Part shown: piece by piece, positions 1-8,353 of the stretch
Numbering within the stretch: the stretch's first letter is position 1
Layout of the letters: every line of letters starts with the position of its first letter
Made by a program: the position numbers and the translations under genes
Assembly: GCA_026225395.1 (NCBI GenBank)
Contig: JAMFSR010000036.1
Span: forward strand, 1-50,883
DNA length: 50,883 bases
Direction of reading: 5' to 3'
Source of the DNA: Granulicella sapmiensis
GTDB taxonomy: Bacteria > Acidobacteriota > Terriglobia > Terriglobales > Acidobacteriaceae
The notes under the pieces: generated by a model
Told to the model about the DNA's origin: nothing
Database searches by the model: none
Seen by the model: only the letters and a program-made list of their open reading frames with translations

Positions 1-157
1 CGAGCTCGGCGCAGAGGCGGTCGTACTCGGATTGCGAGCCATCGACCCAGTGGATGGCCGCGGGCTGGGTGAGATCGGCCATTTTTTCGACCCAGCGGAT
101 GAGGTGCTTGTTGGTGGTGAGAGGCTTGGTCTGGGTGCGGGGCTGGGTTTCGGTCAA
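1..157 (-). CDS. pckG: Phosphoenolpyruvate carboxykinase (GTP), N-terminal fragment
   Basis: Only the first 52 codons are inside the window; the gene runs off the left edge. The product begins with a Gln/Thr-rich leader and then reads ...LIRWVEKMADLTQPAAIH and WVDGSQSEYDRLCAEL, the N-terminal signature of GTP-dependent PEP carboxykinase, where the WxDGSxxEYDRLC block is very conserved. The enzyme converts oxaloacetate and GTP to phosphoenolpyruvate, GDP and CO2, the first committed step of gluconeogenesis, in the cytoplasm. I place the start at a TTG (155-157 on the plus strand) because a GGAG ribosome-binding site lies just upstream at the right distance and no ATG precedes the conserved block. 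It is transcribed divergently from the regulator at 339. The catalytic regions cannot be seen, so the call rests on the N-terminal match alone, which is strong. Confidence 0.88.
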   Translation of the reverse strand, partial: MTETQPRTQTKPLTTNKHLIRWVEKMADLTQPAAIHWVDGSQSEYDRLCAEL

Positions 158-230
158 CGGAGTCTCCTCGGGTACTGGTCGGAGATAAAGATAGACACCG
201 TTGGGTGAATACGGCCTAAATGCGAGGCGT

Positions 231-249
231 GAAAATTCTTAAGATTTTC
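231..249. promoter_or_regulatory. Near-perfect dyad centred on CTTAAG in a divergent intergenic region
   Basis: The 181-base gap between divergent pckG and the TPR regulator holds the near-palindrome GAAAATTCTTAAGATTTTC. Its core TTCTTAAG recurs at 2311-2318, upstream of the transporter operon that follows the regulator. It could be an operator of the OmpR-type DNA-binding domain encoded at 339, but that is inference. Nothing else stands out in this gap. Confidence 0.3.
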
Positions 250-338
250 CGAAGACTGTAAAGCGCGCCGGATGTGCGGTTTGGCTGGTTGTTGTGGGGT
301 TGGGGTAGGATGTTGATGTTATTTCCGTGTGAAGGCCC

Positions 339-2258
339 TTGCTCGCAAGCTCTCCAAAAGAACTCGTTCGGACTCCCGTCGAGGCTTCTCCCATCGTCTA
401 CAGATTCGGTGACTTTCGGCTGGATGAGGTGAACCGTCTGCTGACGCGCGATGGTGAGGAGATCGCCCTGCCTGCGCGGAGCTTCGATTCCCTGCTGATG
501 CTGGTGCGGCGGCATGGTCAGCTGGTGACCAAGGCCGAGATGATGGATGCGGTGTGGGCGAAGTCGTTTGTGGAGGAATCGAACCTTACGGTGGCGATTT
601 CTACGCTGCGGCGGGCGTTGAATGAGGACCCGAATGACCGGAAGTTTATTCAGACGGTTTCCGGGCGGGGATACCGGTTTATTGGGCAGGTGGTGGTTGA
701 GGAGCCGGGGGTTGAGGCTCCGGCGGTGGAAGCTGTCGCTGCGGCATCGGAGGCTTCGGTTGCTCCGAGTGCGGCGGTTGAAGTTCCAAGTGCACCTATC
801 TATAGAGAGCGCCGTGGGATGTGGCTTGTGGTCGCGGCGGTGTTCGCTTTGGGGTTGGTGGGGAGTTGGTTCTGGTGGCGGGCGATGCGGCCGGCGGTGA
901 GGTTGCACTCGATTGCCATTCTGCCGATGACGGGAAAGAGCGTCGACGATTATGTGTTGCTGGGCCTAACCGATACGCTGATCAGCCGCGTGGAGGGCAC
1001 GGTTGAAGTGAGGCCGATGAGCTCGGTGCTGAAGTACTCGGCTGCGCCGGCGGACCCGGCGACCGTGGGACGTGAGCAGAATGCTGATGGGGTGGTGACG
1101 AGTACGGTTTCGCAGGATGCGAATGGGACGAGCCTCAACATTAAGCTGGTGCGCGCGGCGGATGCGAAGACGCTTTGGAGCGATAGTTTCTCGGATGCCG
1201 GGCGGAACATGGCTCGGCTTCAGATTGCTGCGGGAAATGCTCTGGATGCGGAGCTGATGAAGGTGGCGGACCATGCGGCTGCGCCGAAGACTCCGGCGAA
1301 GGCTGCGGTGAATGACCAGGCTTATCAGCTGTATCTGCGCGGACGGTACTGCTGGAACCGGCGGACGGAAGAGGGTTTGCGGCAGAGTATCGACTACTTC
1401 CGGCAGAGCATAGCGGCGGACCCGAACTATGCGTTGGCTTACGCGGGGCTGGCGGATTCGTATGCGCTGCTGGCGTCGTTCTCGGTGGAGTCGGGACGGG
1501 CGGCGATTCCGGATGCGCGGGCGGCGGCATTGAGTGCGATCCAGCTGGACCCGACGCTGGCGGAGCCGCATGCTTCGCTGGGGATGATCTACTTCTTTAC
1601 CGACTGGAACGGGCCGGCGGCGGAGGGTGAGTTTGAGCGGGCGATTGCGCTGAATCCGAACTATGCGACGGCGCACCACTGGTATGCGCTGGATCTGGCG
1701 GCGATGGGGCGGTTTCCGCAGGCGTTGTATGAGATTCGGCGGGCGCAGGCGCTTGATCCGCTGTCGCTGATTATCGATACGAATGTCGGTTGGATTGAGT
1801 ATCTTAGCCACGATTATGATGCGGCGCTGGCGGACTATAAGAAGGTGCTGGAGCTGGATCCGTCGTTTGTAAGGGCGTTGACGCGGCGTGGAATTGTGGA
1901 GATTCGCATGGGTGATGCTGGAGCGGCTGTGGTGGATTTGGCGTCGGCTGCGCGGCTGAGTGGTGATCCTTATATTCTCGGGCTGCTGGGACAGGCGCAG
2001 GCGGCGAGTGGGGCGACGGCGGCGGCGGCGAAAACTCGGACGCAGCTGGAGGATATGGCGAAGACGAAGTATGTTCCTCCGTTTGCGCTGGCGCTGGTGG
2101 ATATGGGGCTGGGGCGTAAGCCGGAAGCGATCAAGGAGCTGGGGATGGCGGTTGGGGACCGGTCGACTTCGATGGTGTACGCGAAAATCGATCCTTCGCT
2201 GGATGCGCTGCGGGGGGATGTGGCGTTTCAGCAAGTGATTGCGAGCATGCATTTCTAG
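339..2258 (+). CDS. CadC-like membrane-anchored winged-helix regulator with TPR domain
   Basis: A 639-residue protein with three parts. Residues about 20-116 form an OmpR/PhoB-type winged-helix DNA-binding domain, recognisable from FGDFRLD, the LPARSFDSLLMLVRR helix and the C-terminal hairpin VSGRGYRFIG. Residues 161-180 are a single transmembrane segment (MWLVVAAVFALGLVGSWFWW). From about residue 330 to the end there are tandem TPR units (for example LRQSIDYFRQSIAADPNYALAY and AEGEFERAIALNPNYATAHH). The region just after the membrane segment resembles the TolB-like domain often found in this family. Such proteins, abundant in Acidobacteria, are thought to sense an envelope signal and regulate directly from the membrane. 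The start is a TTG at 339 with GAAGG very close in front; spacing is short, so the start is not certain. The downstream transporter operon is a reasonable target, which is inference. Confidence 0.82.
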   Translation: MLASSPKELVRTPVEASPIVYRFGDFRLDEVNRLLTRDGEEIALPARSFDSLLMLVRRHGQLVTKAEMMDAVWAKSFVEESNLTVAISTLRRALNEDPNDRKFIQTVSGRGYRFIGQVVVEEPGVEAPAVEAVAAASEASVAPSAAVEVPSAPIYRERRGMWLVVAAVFALGLVGSWFWWRAMRPAVRLHSIAILPMTGKSVDDYVLLGLTDTLISRVEGTVEVRPMSSVLKYSAAPADPATVGREQNADGVVTSTVSQDANGTSLNIKLVRAADAKTLWSDSFSDAGRNMARLQIAAGNALDAELMKVADHAAAPKTPAKAAVNDQAYQLYLRGRYCWNRRTEEGLRQSIDYFRQSIAADPNYALAYAGLADSYALLASFSVESGRAAIPDARAAALSAIQLDPTLAEPHASLGMIYFFTDWNGPAAEGEFERAIALNPNYATAHHWYALDLAAMGRFPQALYEIRRAQALDPLSLIIDTNVGWIEYLSHDYDAALADYKKVLELDPSFVRALTRRGIVEIRMGDAGAAVVDLASAARLSGDPYILGLLGQAQAASGATAAAAKTRTQLEDMAKTKYVPPFALALVDMGLGRKPEAIKELGMAVGDRSTSMVYAKIDPSLDALRGDVAFQQVIASMHF

Positions 2259-2409
2259 CGTGGCGGGCGCGTATCTCGATGATTCAAAAGGTTTGTCTTT
2301 TTTTTAGCTTTTCTTAAGGACGGCTGGCGTTTGTGGCTCCTAGTGTTCTCGGCGGTTTGGAGGAGATGTTTTCTCCGTAGCCAAAATCCTCCGAGGAATG
2401 TGAAGCCTG

Positions 2410-3672
2410 ATGCCTGTGTCGCAAGCCCCTTCCGTTAGCAGCCTGGCTGCGGCACCAAACGATACGCTGCTGCCCGGTGTGGCGACGCAGGATCCGTGGG
2501 TTGGGTCGTTCCTGGCAGGTATGGCCGGATGGACGCTGGATGCGTTCGACTTTTTCCTGGTGGTGTTCAGCCTGACGGCGATTGGGCAGACGTTTGGGCA
2601 GGATGACAAGCATGTGACCTATGCGTTGTTTGCCACGCTGGCGCTGCGGCCGATTGGGGCGTTCTTCTTTGGAGGGATCGCGGACCGGTATGGGCGGAGG
2701 ATTCCGCTGGCGGCGAACCTGGTGCTGTTTGCCGTGGTGGAGTTGATGACCGGGTTTGCGCACAGCTTTGTGCAGTTCCTGGTGATCCGGGCGATTTTTG
2801 GTGTGGTGATGGGTGGGCAGTGGGGTGTTGGGGTCTCGCTGGCGATGGAGAAAGTGCCGCTGCGGTTGCGCGGGGTGCTTTCCGGGTTGCTGCAACAGGG
2901 GTATGCGATTGGGTTTCTGCTGGCGGCGGCGGCTTACTACACGCTGTTCGATAAGCATGGGTGGCGGCCGCTGTTTTTGATTGGCGCTTTGCCGGCGCTG
3001 CTGGTGGCGGCTTTTGTGATGACGAAGGTGAAAGAGTCGGAGGCCTGGCTGGCGGAGCGGCACTCGACGTTTGCGGGCATTGGGCGGACGATGGCGACGC
3101 ATTGGAAGCTGTTTGTTTACTTCACGGTGTTCATGATGGCGATGCATATGAGCTCGCATGGAACGCAGGATTTGTATCCGACGTTTCTGCAGCGACAGTT
3201 CCACTTCAACTCGCACCAGAAGGCGGCGGTTTCTGCGATTTCGATGGTGGGGGCGATTCTGGGTGGGCTTTGCATTGGGTGGCTGTCGGACAGGCTTGGG
3301 CGGCGGCGGGCGATGGTGTTTGCGATGGTGGGGGCGGTTTGTGTGATTCCGCTGTGGGCGTTTGCGCAGACGATTCCGCTGCTGATTGTGGGCGCGGTGC
3401 TGATGCAGTTCTGCGTGCAGGGCGCGTGGGGTGTGGTGCCGGCGCATCTGGCGGAGATGTCACCGGGATCGATACGCGGATCGCTGCCGGGGTTGGGGAA
3501 TCAGTGCGGCGTGCTGTTGGCGGCGATTGCACCGACGCTGGAGGCGGGGGTGGCGAAACGGACGGGATATCCGGTGGCGATGGCGTCGACGGCGGTGGTG
3601 GTGTTTGTGCTGGCGGGGATTCTGACTATGGTGAGAGGCGAGCGCTCTTCCATGGCGCTGAGGAAAGGATGA
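2410..3672 (+). CDS. MFS transporter, SHS-like (carboxylate/sialate symporter type)
   Basis: A 420-residue integral membrane protein with about 12 hydrophobic segments. The first membrane helix carries GWTLDAFDFFLVVF, the hallmark of the SHS group of the major facilitator superfamily (lactate/pyruvate permease Jen1 and sialate NanT types). The MFS cytoplasmic loop motif GGIADRYGRR follows helix 2 and a second copy, GWLSDRLGRRRA, lies after helix 7, as expected for the two half-domains. The usual substrates in the group are monocarboxylates or sugar acids taken up with protons; the substrate here cannot be told. It is the first gene of an operon: its TGA overlaps the ATG of the hydrolase at 3669. 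The 151-base gap upstream contains a T-rich stretch and TTCTTAAG at 2311, and no obvious terminator for the preceding gene. Confidence 0.85.
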   Translation: MPVSQAPSVSSLAAAPNDTLLPGVATQDPWVGSFLAGMAGWTLDAFDFFLVVFSLTAIGQTFGQDDKHVTYALFATLALRPIGAFFFGGIADRYGRRIPLAANLVLFAVVELMTGFAHSFVQFLVIRAIFGVVMGGQWGVGVSLAMEKVPLRLRGVLSGLLQQGYAIGFLLAAAAYYTLFDKHGWRPLFLIGALPALLVAAFVMTKVKESEAWLAERHSTFAGIGRTMATHWKLFVYFTVFMMAMHMSSHGTQDLYPTFLQRQFHFNSHQKAAVSAISMVGAILGGLCIGWLSDRLGRRRAMVFAMVGAVCVIPLWAFAQTIPLLIVGAVLMQFCVQGAWGVVPAHLAEMSPGSIRGSLPGLGNQCGVLLAAIAPTLEAGVAKRTGYPVAMASTAVVVFVLAGILTMVRGERSSMALRKG

Positions 3673-4697
3673 CGATGAAATTGACGCCCACACCCGCTAT
3701 TGCCCTGATTGCTTTTGCTGCCGCTGTCTCGCTGAGTGCGCAGACCGCGAAGAAGACGGCTACCGCTGCGGATGATTCGCATGCGGTGGATAAGTACATG
3801 CTGGATGAGACGACGAAGGCTGTTGACGATGTGCGCTGGCAGCAGATATTGGGGGATATTGCGACGGTGGAGAAGATTGTCTACACCGGGCTGCCGGATA
3901 TCCATGCGAAGCAGACGGAGCTTGGGCCGCAGCCGATGATTCTGTATGCGTATACGTTTGTGCCGAAGTCGATGGACCGGACGAAGAAGCATCCGCTGAT
4001 CGTGTTTCTGCATGGCGGGGTGCATGGGAGCACGCTGACGGGAGGGCCGGACAATGATGGGCGGTTGATTAGGGAGCTGGTGGAGCAGGGATATGCGGTG
4101 ATCTCGCCGGAGTATCGCGGGTCCAGCGGGTATGGCATGCCGTATGAGCGGGCGATGGATTATGGCGCGCGTGAGGATGACGATGCGCTCGGGGCTCGCG
4201 GCTGGATGCTGGCGCGGTACACGTTTCTCGATGCGAAGCGCGTGGGGTTGGTGGGATGGAGCCATGGTGGGATGATTTCGCTGATGAATGTGCTGCAGCA
4301 TCCGGATGGTTATGCGTGTGCCTTTGCTGGCGTGCCGGTGAGCGATCTGGCTGAACGGATGATGTATTCGACGAAGAAGTATCGAGCGGAGATGGCGGAG
4401 AGCATCGGCGTGGATGTGGATGACGATAGAGATGCTTATCTGAAGCGGTCTCCGGTGTACTACGCGGCACAGCTGAATAGGCCGCTGATGATCGATGCCG
4501 ATACAACGGATGAGACGGTACACATTGTGGAGATCAAGCACCTGGTGGCGGCGCTCGATGCAGCACACAAGCAGTACAAGTTGCATATTTATGAGGCTGC
4601 CCCGGGTGGGCACTTCTTTAACCGAATCGATACCCCTCTGGCGGTTGAATCGCGCAGAGATGTTTATGCCTTTTTGAAGGAGTACCTGAAGCCATGA
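3669..4697 (+). CDS. Secreted alpha/beta hydrolase, prolyl-oligopeptidase (S9) type
   Basis: A 342-residue protein starting at the ATG that overlaps the previous stop codon (ATGA); upstream in-frame sequence is the shadow of the transporter. A Sec signal peptide (residues 1 to about 24, ending SLSAQ) predicts export. The hydrolase core follows: an oxyanion region HPLIVFLHGGVHG, the YRGSSGYG loop typical of S9 peptidases, and the nucleophile elbow GWSHGG with Ser198. A C-terminal His in PGGHFF and an Asp in the MIDADTTDE loop complete a plausible triad. It lacks the large N-terminal propeller of true prolyl oligopeptidases, so it resembles the dienelactone-hydrolase or acyl-peptidase catalytic domain alone. 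Its place between a permease and an outer-membrane receptor suggests it hydrolyses an imported peptide or ester in the periplasm; the actual substrate is unknown. Confidence 0.82.
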   Translation: MTMKLTPTPAIALIAFAAAVSLSAQTAKKTATAADDSHAVDKYMLDETTKAVDDVRWQQILGDIATVEKIVYTGLPDIHAKQTELGPQPMILYAYTFVPKSMDRTKKHPLIVFLHGGVHGSTLTGGPDNDGRLIRELVEQGYAVISPEYRGSSGYGMPYERAMDYGAREDDDALGARGWMLARYTFLDAKRVGLVGWSHGGMISLMNVLQHPDGYACAFAGVPVSDLAERMMYSTKKYRAEMAESIGVDVDDDRDAYLKRSPVYYAAQLNRPLMIDADTTDETVHIVEIKHLVAALDAAHKQYKLHIYEAAPGGHFFNRIDTPLAVESRRDVYAFLKEYLKP

Positions 4698-7600
4698 TGA
4701 ACCGTTTGAAACCTCTCCTGTTTGTGATTTGTTTTGCTGTTTTTGCCTGCGGAGCGTTTGCGCAGACGACCGGAACTATCAGTGGCACCGTGAAGGATTC
4801 GACCGGTGCGGTGATCCCTGGAGCTACCGTGAACCTGACAAGTACTGCTACAGGCACCAAGCGCACGGTGACGACGAACAGCTCCGGCGAGTATGCGTTT
4901 CCGTCGCTGGCCCCCGGGACCTACGACGTTGAGTTTACGAGCGGCAGCTTTACGCCCATCGTGCGGCATGTGACGCTGAACGTGACGGAGCATGTCGCTC
5001 TCGACACGACGATGGAAATCTCCGGCACAAAACAAGTGATCGATGTGACCTCGGATGCGCCTATTCTGCAGTCACAGGAAACGACGCTGGGACGCGTGGT
5101 GGATGGACAGGCAATCAAGCAGCTGCCTCTGGCGACGAGGAACTTTACGCAGATCCTGGCGCTTTCGCCGGGTACGAGCGTGGCGTTGAACAATGCGACG
5201 GCGCTGGGACGCGGCACGCAGAACATCTCCGCCGATGGAGCGAGGCCGGGATCGAATGCGTTCTATGTCGACGGTATCGATGCAGTGAACATCCATGTGA
5301 ATAGCGCGTCGAACAATACGTTTGCTTCGAATGGTGTGGTGATTCCGGCGCCTGACGCGATCCAGGAGTTTAAGGTGCAGACCGGTCTGTATGACGTAAC
5401 GGCCGGACGCAGCGGTGGCGCAAACGTTGCGCTGGTGACGCGCAGCGGAACGGGTAAATTTCATGGATCGGTGTACGAGTTCATTCGCAATGACGATCTT
5501 AATGCGAACCTTTACTTCTTCAATCAGCTGGGAACGCCGCGACCGGAGCTGAAGCAGAACCAGTTTGGTGGAACGATTGGCGGACCGTTGCTGCGCGATC
5601 GTTTGTTCTTCTTCTTCGGCTACCAAGGCACGCGGCAAGTGAACGGTGTGGCAGGTTCAGAGTCGCTGGTGCTGCCGGCGATTCCGACGACACGCACGAA
5701 TGCCACGCTTGGCGCCGCCTTTGCGGGGCAGGCGACGTATGCGGGCGGAACGACGGTGAATGCTTCAGGAAGCAATATCAATCCTGTGGCGCTGGCGCTG
5801 CTGAACGCGAAGCTTCCGAATGGGCAGTATGTAATTCCTTCGCCGACTTCGACCGTGGCAACGGGTGTGAACTATACGGTGTCGGAGCCTTCGACGTTCG
5901 ATGAAGATCAGTATGTGGATGCGATCGACTACAACGTGACGGCGCGCAACCACATCGCCTTCAAATCGATCTTCGCGAACCAGCCTCAGTTCAATGCGTT
6001 TCCGTCAGCGACGGTGCCGGGCTTCGGTACAAACCAGTTGTTCAAGGCACAGCTTTACAGCCTGACGGACACGCAGATCATCACGCCAAACCTTGTGAAT
6101 GAGGCACGCATGGGAGCGACGTTGAATCTTGGTTCAACAGGATTTCAGAACTTGCTCCCGCTGAGCTCCATCGGCATGTCGCGTTTCAACTCCGCGCAGT
6201 TTGGTGACATTCCGAGCATTGTGCTGGCGGGTGGATTCACGATTGGCTATAGCGTGAATGCGGACCAGGCAGATGCTTCAACGAACTATCAATACTTCGA
6301 CACGCTTTCCTACGTGCACGGTAAGCACCAGATGGCTTACGGCGCGGAGGCGCGGCTGTACCAGGACAACTACTACTCCAACAACCAGGAGCGCGGGGTC
6401 CTGACGATTGAGAACTTCAACGATCTCCTGATTGGGCTGGCGGGAACTTCGGCAGCGAGCGGCGGCAACGGGAGCACGAAGTCGTACTCGAGCGTGTACA
6501 CCAGCGCGGTTGCCAGCGGACAGACGAAGCGCAACGACGAACTGCATGACTATGCGATTTTTGCGCAGGACACATGGCGGTTGGCGCCCAACCTTTCGCT
6601 GATCTATGGCGTGCGCTGGGAGTACGTTGGCCTGCCGGTGGATAAGGGTGGACGCGATGGTGCCTTTTATCTAAGGAACTATGTGGCGCCGGCGCCGGGA
6701 GCGTATACCTCCGCGGGTTTTGTGCAGACGCGCAACTCGCGCAATCCGATTCCGGGCATTCCGCTTGTTTCGGACACGATGACCGATACGGTAGGCAAGA
6801 AGAACTTTGGGCCGAGGATTGGCGTGGCGTATCAACCGGTGCGCTGGATCAATGTTCGTGCCGGCTATGCGCTTTCAGTGGACCGCGCTTCAAACCAGCT
6901 TGGTTTGCTGGAGGCTCTCTCGCTGCCCAGCTATGAGAAGGTGACGCTCAGCGGGGTGGGAAACACTGCGGCGACCCTTGCGAACCCTTTCCCAATCCTG
7001 CCGACGGCTAATCTCTTCCCGATCGTGCCTCAGATCTATGGGGGGCCGATTCCTTATGGCACGGCGTATCCGGTGACGAGCCCGCCGCTGAGCATCTATG
7101 CATTCGATCCGAAGTTCCGCACGCCGTATGTGCAACAGTTTGGCATGAACGTCCAGGTGCAGGCGACGCCGAATACCATTGTGGAGATTGGCTACGTTGG
7201 GTCGCACGGTGTTGCCCTGCCGGTGGAGACACAGGCGAACCAGCCGCTAATCGCTTCTGCGACGAACCCGGTCAACGGCATCACGACGACGACCGCGGCC
7301 AATGCGCAGGCCCGAGTGCCTTACATTGGGTTCTCGGACTCGAACGCGGGGCTGACGTATCTGCAAACACGGGCAACTTCGGTTTACAACAGCCTGCAGA
7401 CAAGTGTGACGCAGCGGTTGAGCCATGGGTTGCAGTTTCTGGCCTCGTACACCTATGCAAAGTCGATGGATACGGAATCATCGGCGAGCGATGGAACCAC
7501 ATTCTCCGGCTTTGATGGCGATCAGACGAACCTGGCCGGGAACTGGGCGCCCTCCGATTACAACGTGACTAACCGGCTCGTTGTGAGCGGGATCTATTCC

Positions 7601-8119
7601 ATCCCGGCGTTTGGTTTTGCACTGGACCGGACGGCGTTCGGCAAGCGGATGTTCAGCGGCTGGCAGATTGCGGGCGTGGGCACGGCGCAGAGCGGTTTGC
7701 CGTTTACGGTGACCGACTCCAAGGGCGCGGCGTTCTATGCGACAGCCGGCACCAACGAGGCGAACTTTGTGGCTGGAGCGAACGCGCACACGGCGAAGCT
7801 TTCCGGCGGAACGACGAGCCGACTGACCCATTACTTCAACACGGCAGCGTTTGTGACCTCGGGGAATTACTACGGGACATCGGGGCGCAACATCCTGTAC
7901 GGGCCGGCGCAGCGGGATATCGATGCTTCGCTGATCAAGGACACGTTGATTCACGACTCAGTGCATTTCGAGTTCCGCGCCGAGTTCTTCAACGTGCTGA
8001 ATATTGTGAACTTCGCCAGTCCCAGCAGCGCTCTTCAGACCGCCAGTACGTTCGGCGTGATCAGCAGTACAACCGGCAATCCACGCATTATCCAATTCGC
8101 GGGAAAGGTGACTTTCTAA
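4694..8119 (+). CDS. Oar-like TonB-dependent receptor with carboxypeptidase-like regulatory domain
   Basis: A 1141-residue outer-membrane protein. Residues 1-23 are a signal peptide (ending FACGAFAQ). Residues about 25-110 are a carboxypeptidase-regulatory-like beta-sandwich (GTISGTVKDSTGAVIPGATV, then SGEYAFPSLAPGTYDVEF). A plug-like region follows (IKQLPLATRNFTQILALSPGT, then DGARPGSNAFYVDGIDAVN), then a long beta-barrel ending in a C-terminal phenylalanine (FAGKVTF), the usual outer-membrane insertion signal. This is the architecture of acidobacterial Oar-like receptors, thought to import larger oligomers with TonB energy. The ATG overlaps the hydrolase stop (ATGA), so the three genes are translationally coupled. 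A very strong terminator follows directly, making this the last gene of the operon. Confidence 0.87.
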   Translation: MMNRLKPLLFVICFAVFACGAFAQTTGTISGTVKDSTGAVIPGATVNLTSTATGTKRTVTTNSSGEYAFPSLAPGTYDVEFTSGSFTPIVRHVTLNVTEHVALDTTMEISGTKQVIDVTSDAPILQSQETTLGRVVDGQAIKQLPLATRNFTQILALSPGTSVALNNATALGRGTQNISADGARPGSNAFYVDGIDAVNIHVNSASNNTFASNGVVIPAPDAIQEFKVQTGLYDVTAGRSGGANVALVTRSGTGKFHGSVYEFIRNDDLNANLYFFNQLGTPRPELKQNQFGGTIGGPLLRDRLFFFFGYQGTRQVNGVAGSESLVLPAIPTTRTNATLGAAFAGQATYAGGTTVNASGSNINPVALALLNAKLPNGQYVIPSPTSTVATGVNYTVSEPSTFDEDQYVDAIDYNVTARNHIAFKSIFANQPQFNAFPSATVPGFGTNQLFKAQLYSLTDTQIITPNLVNEARMGATLNLGSTGFQNLLPLSSIGMSRFNSAQFGDIPSIVLAGGFTIGYSVNADQADASTNYQYFDTLSYVHGKHQMAYGAEARLYQDNYYSNNQERGVLTIENFNDLLIGLAGTSAASGGNGSTKSYSSVYTSAVASGQTKRNDELHDYAIFAQDTWRLAPNLSLIYGVRWEYVGLPVDKGGRDGAFYLRNYVAPAPGAYTSAGFVQTRNSRNPIPGIPLVSDTMTDTVGKKNFGPRIGVAYQPVRWINVRAGYALSVDRASNQLGLLEALSLPSYEKVTLSGVGNTAATLANPFPILPTANLFPIVPQIYGGPIPYGTAYPVTSPPLSIYAFDPKFRTPYVQQFGMNVQVQATPNTIVEIGYVGSHGVALPVETQANQPLIASATNPVNGITTTTAANAQARVPYIGFSDSNAGLTYLQTRATSVYNSLQTSVTQRLSHGLQFLASYTYAKSMDTESSASDGTTFSGFDGDQTNLAGNWAPSDYNVTNRLVVSGIYSIPAFGFALDRTAFGKRMFSGWQIAGVGTAQSGLPFTVTDSKGAAFYATAGTNEANFVAGANAHTAKLSGGTTSRLTHYFNTAAFVTSGNYYGTSGRNILYGPAQRDIDASLIKDTLIHDSVHFEFRAEFFNVLNIVNFASPSSALQTASTFGVISSTTGNPRIIQFAGKVTF

Positions 8120-8137
8120 CCGGGACAGGTGGATTTT

Positions 8138-8185
8138 GAGAGACTCTGCTGTGCGCTGAAGACGCGCAGCAGAGTCTCTCTTTTT
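8138..8185 (+). terminator. Strong intrinsic terminator of the MFS-hydrolase-receptor operon
   Basis: A perfect 14-bp inverted repeat (GAGAGACTCTGCTG at 8138-8151 with its complement at 8167-8180) extends inward by one G-T and three further pairs, leaving a 7-base loop, and is followed at once by TTTTT. It lies 18 bases after the receptor stop codon. Confidence 0.9.
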
Positions 8186-8201
8186 GCGCTTAATTGTGGG
8201 C

Positions 8202-8207
8202 TATAAT
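8202..8207 (+). promoter_or_regulatory. Possible -10 box of the aminotransferase gene
   Basis: A consensus TATAAT hexamer lies about 150 bases before the aminotransferase start, just past the terminator. No good -35 hexamer is found at 16-18 bases upstream, so only the -10 element is supported. The rest of 8208-8340 shows nothing else recognisable. Confidence 0.35.
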
Positions 8208-8353
8208 CAGCGCAGCTTCGCAAACCTGCGGACGCTTTCGGCCAGCTTTTACGCGCTCTTCCGGCTATCACGCTGTGTTTCTGGCCGACTCGACTTCCAG
8301 CAACAGCACTTCCAAATTCATCTTGCCTTATGAGTTTCATGAAGGAGCTTCCC

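Noticed and set aside
966..2252. Long antisense frame in the TPR regulator gene
   Set aside because: Arg/His/Pro-rich translation typical of the reverse strand of a GC-rich gene; no conserved motif.
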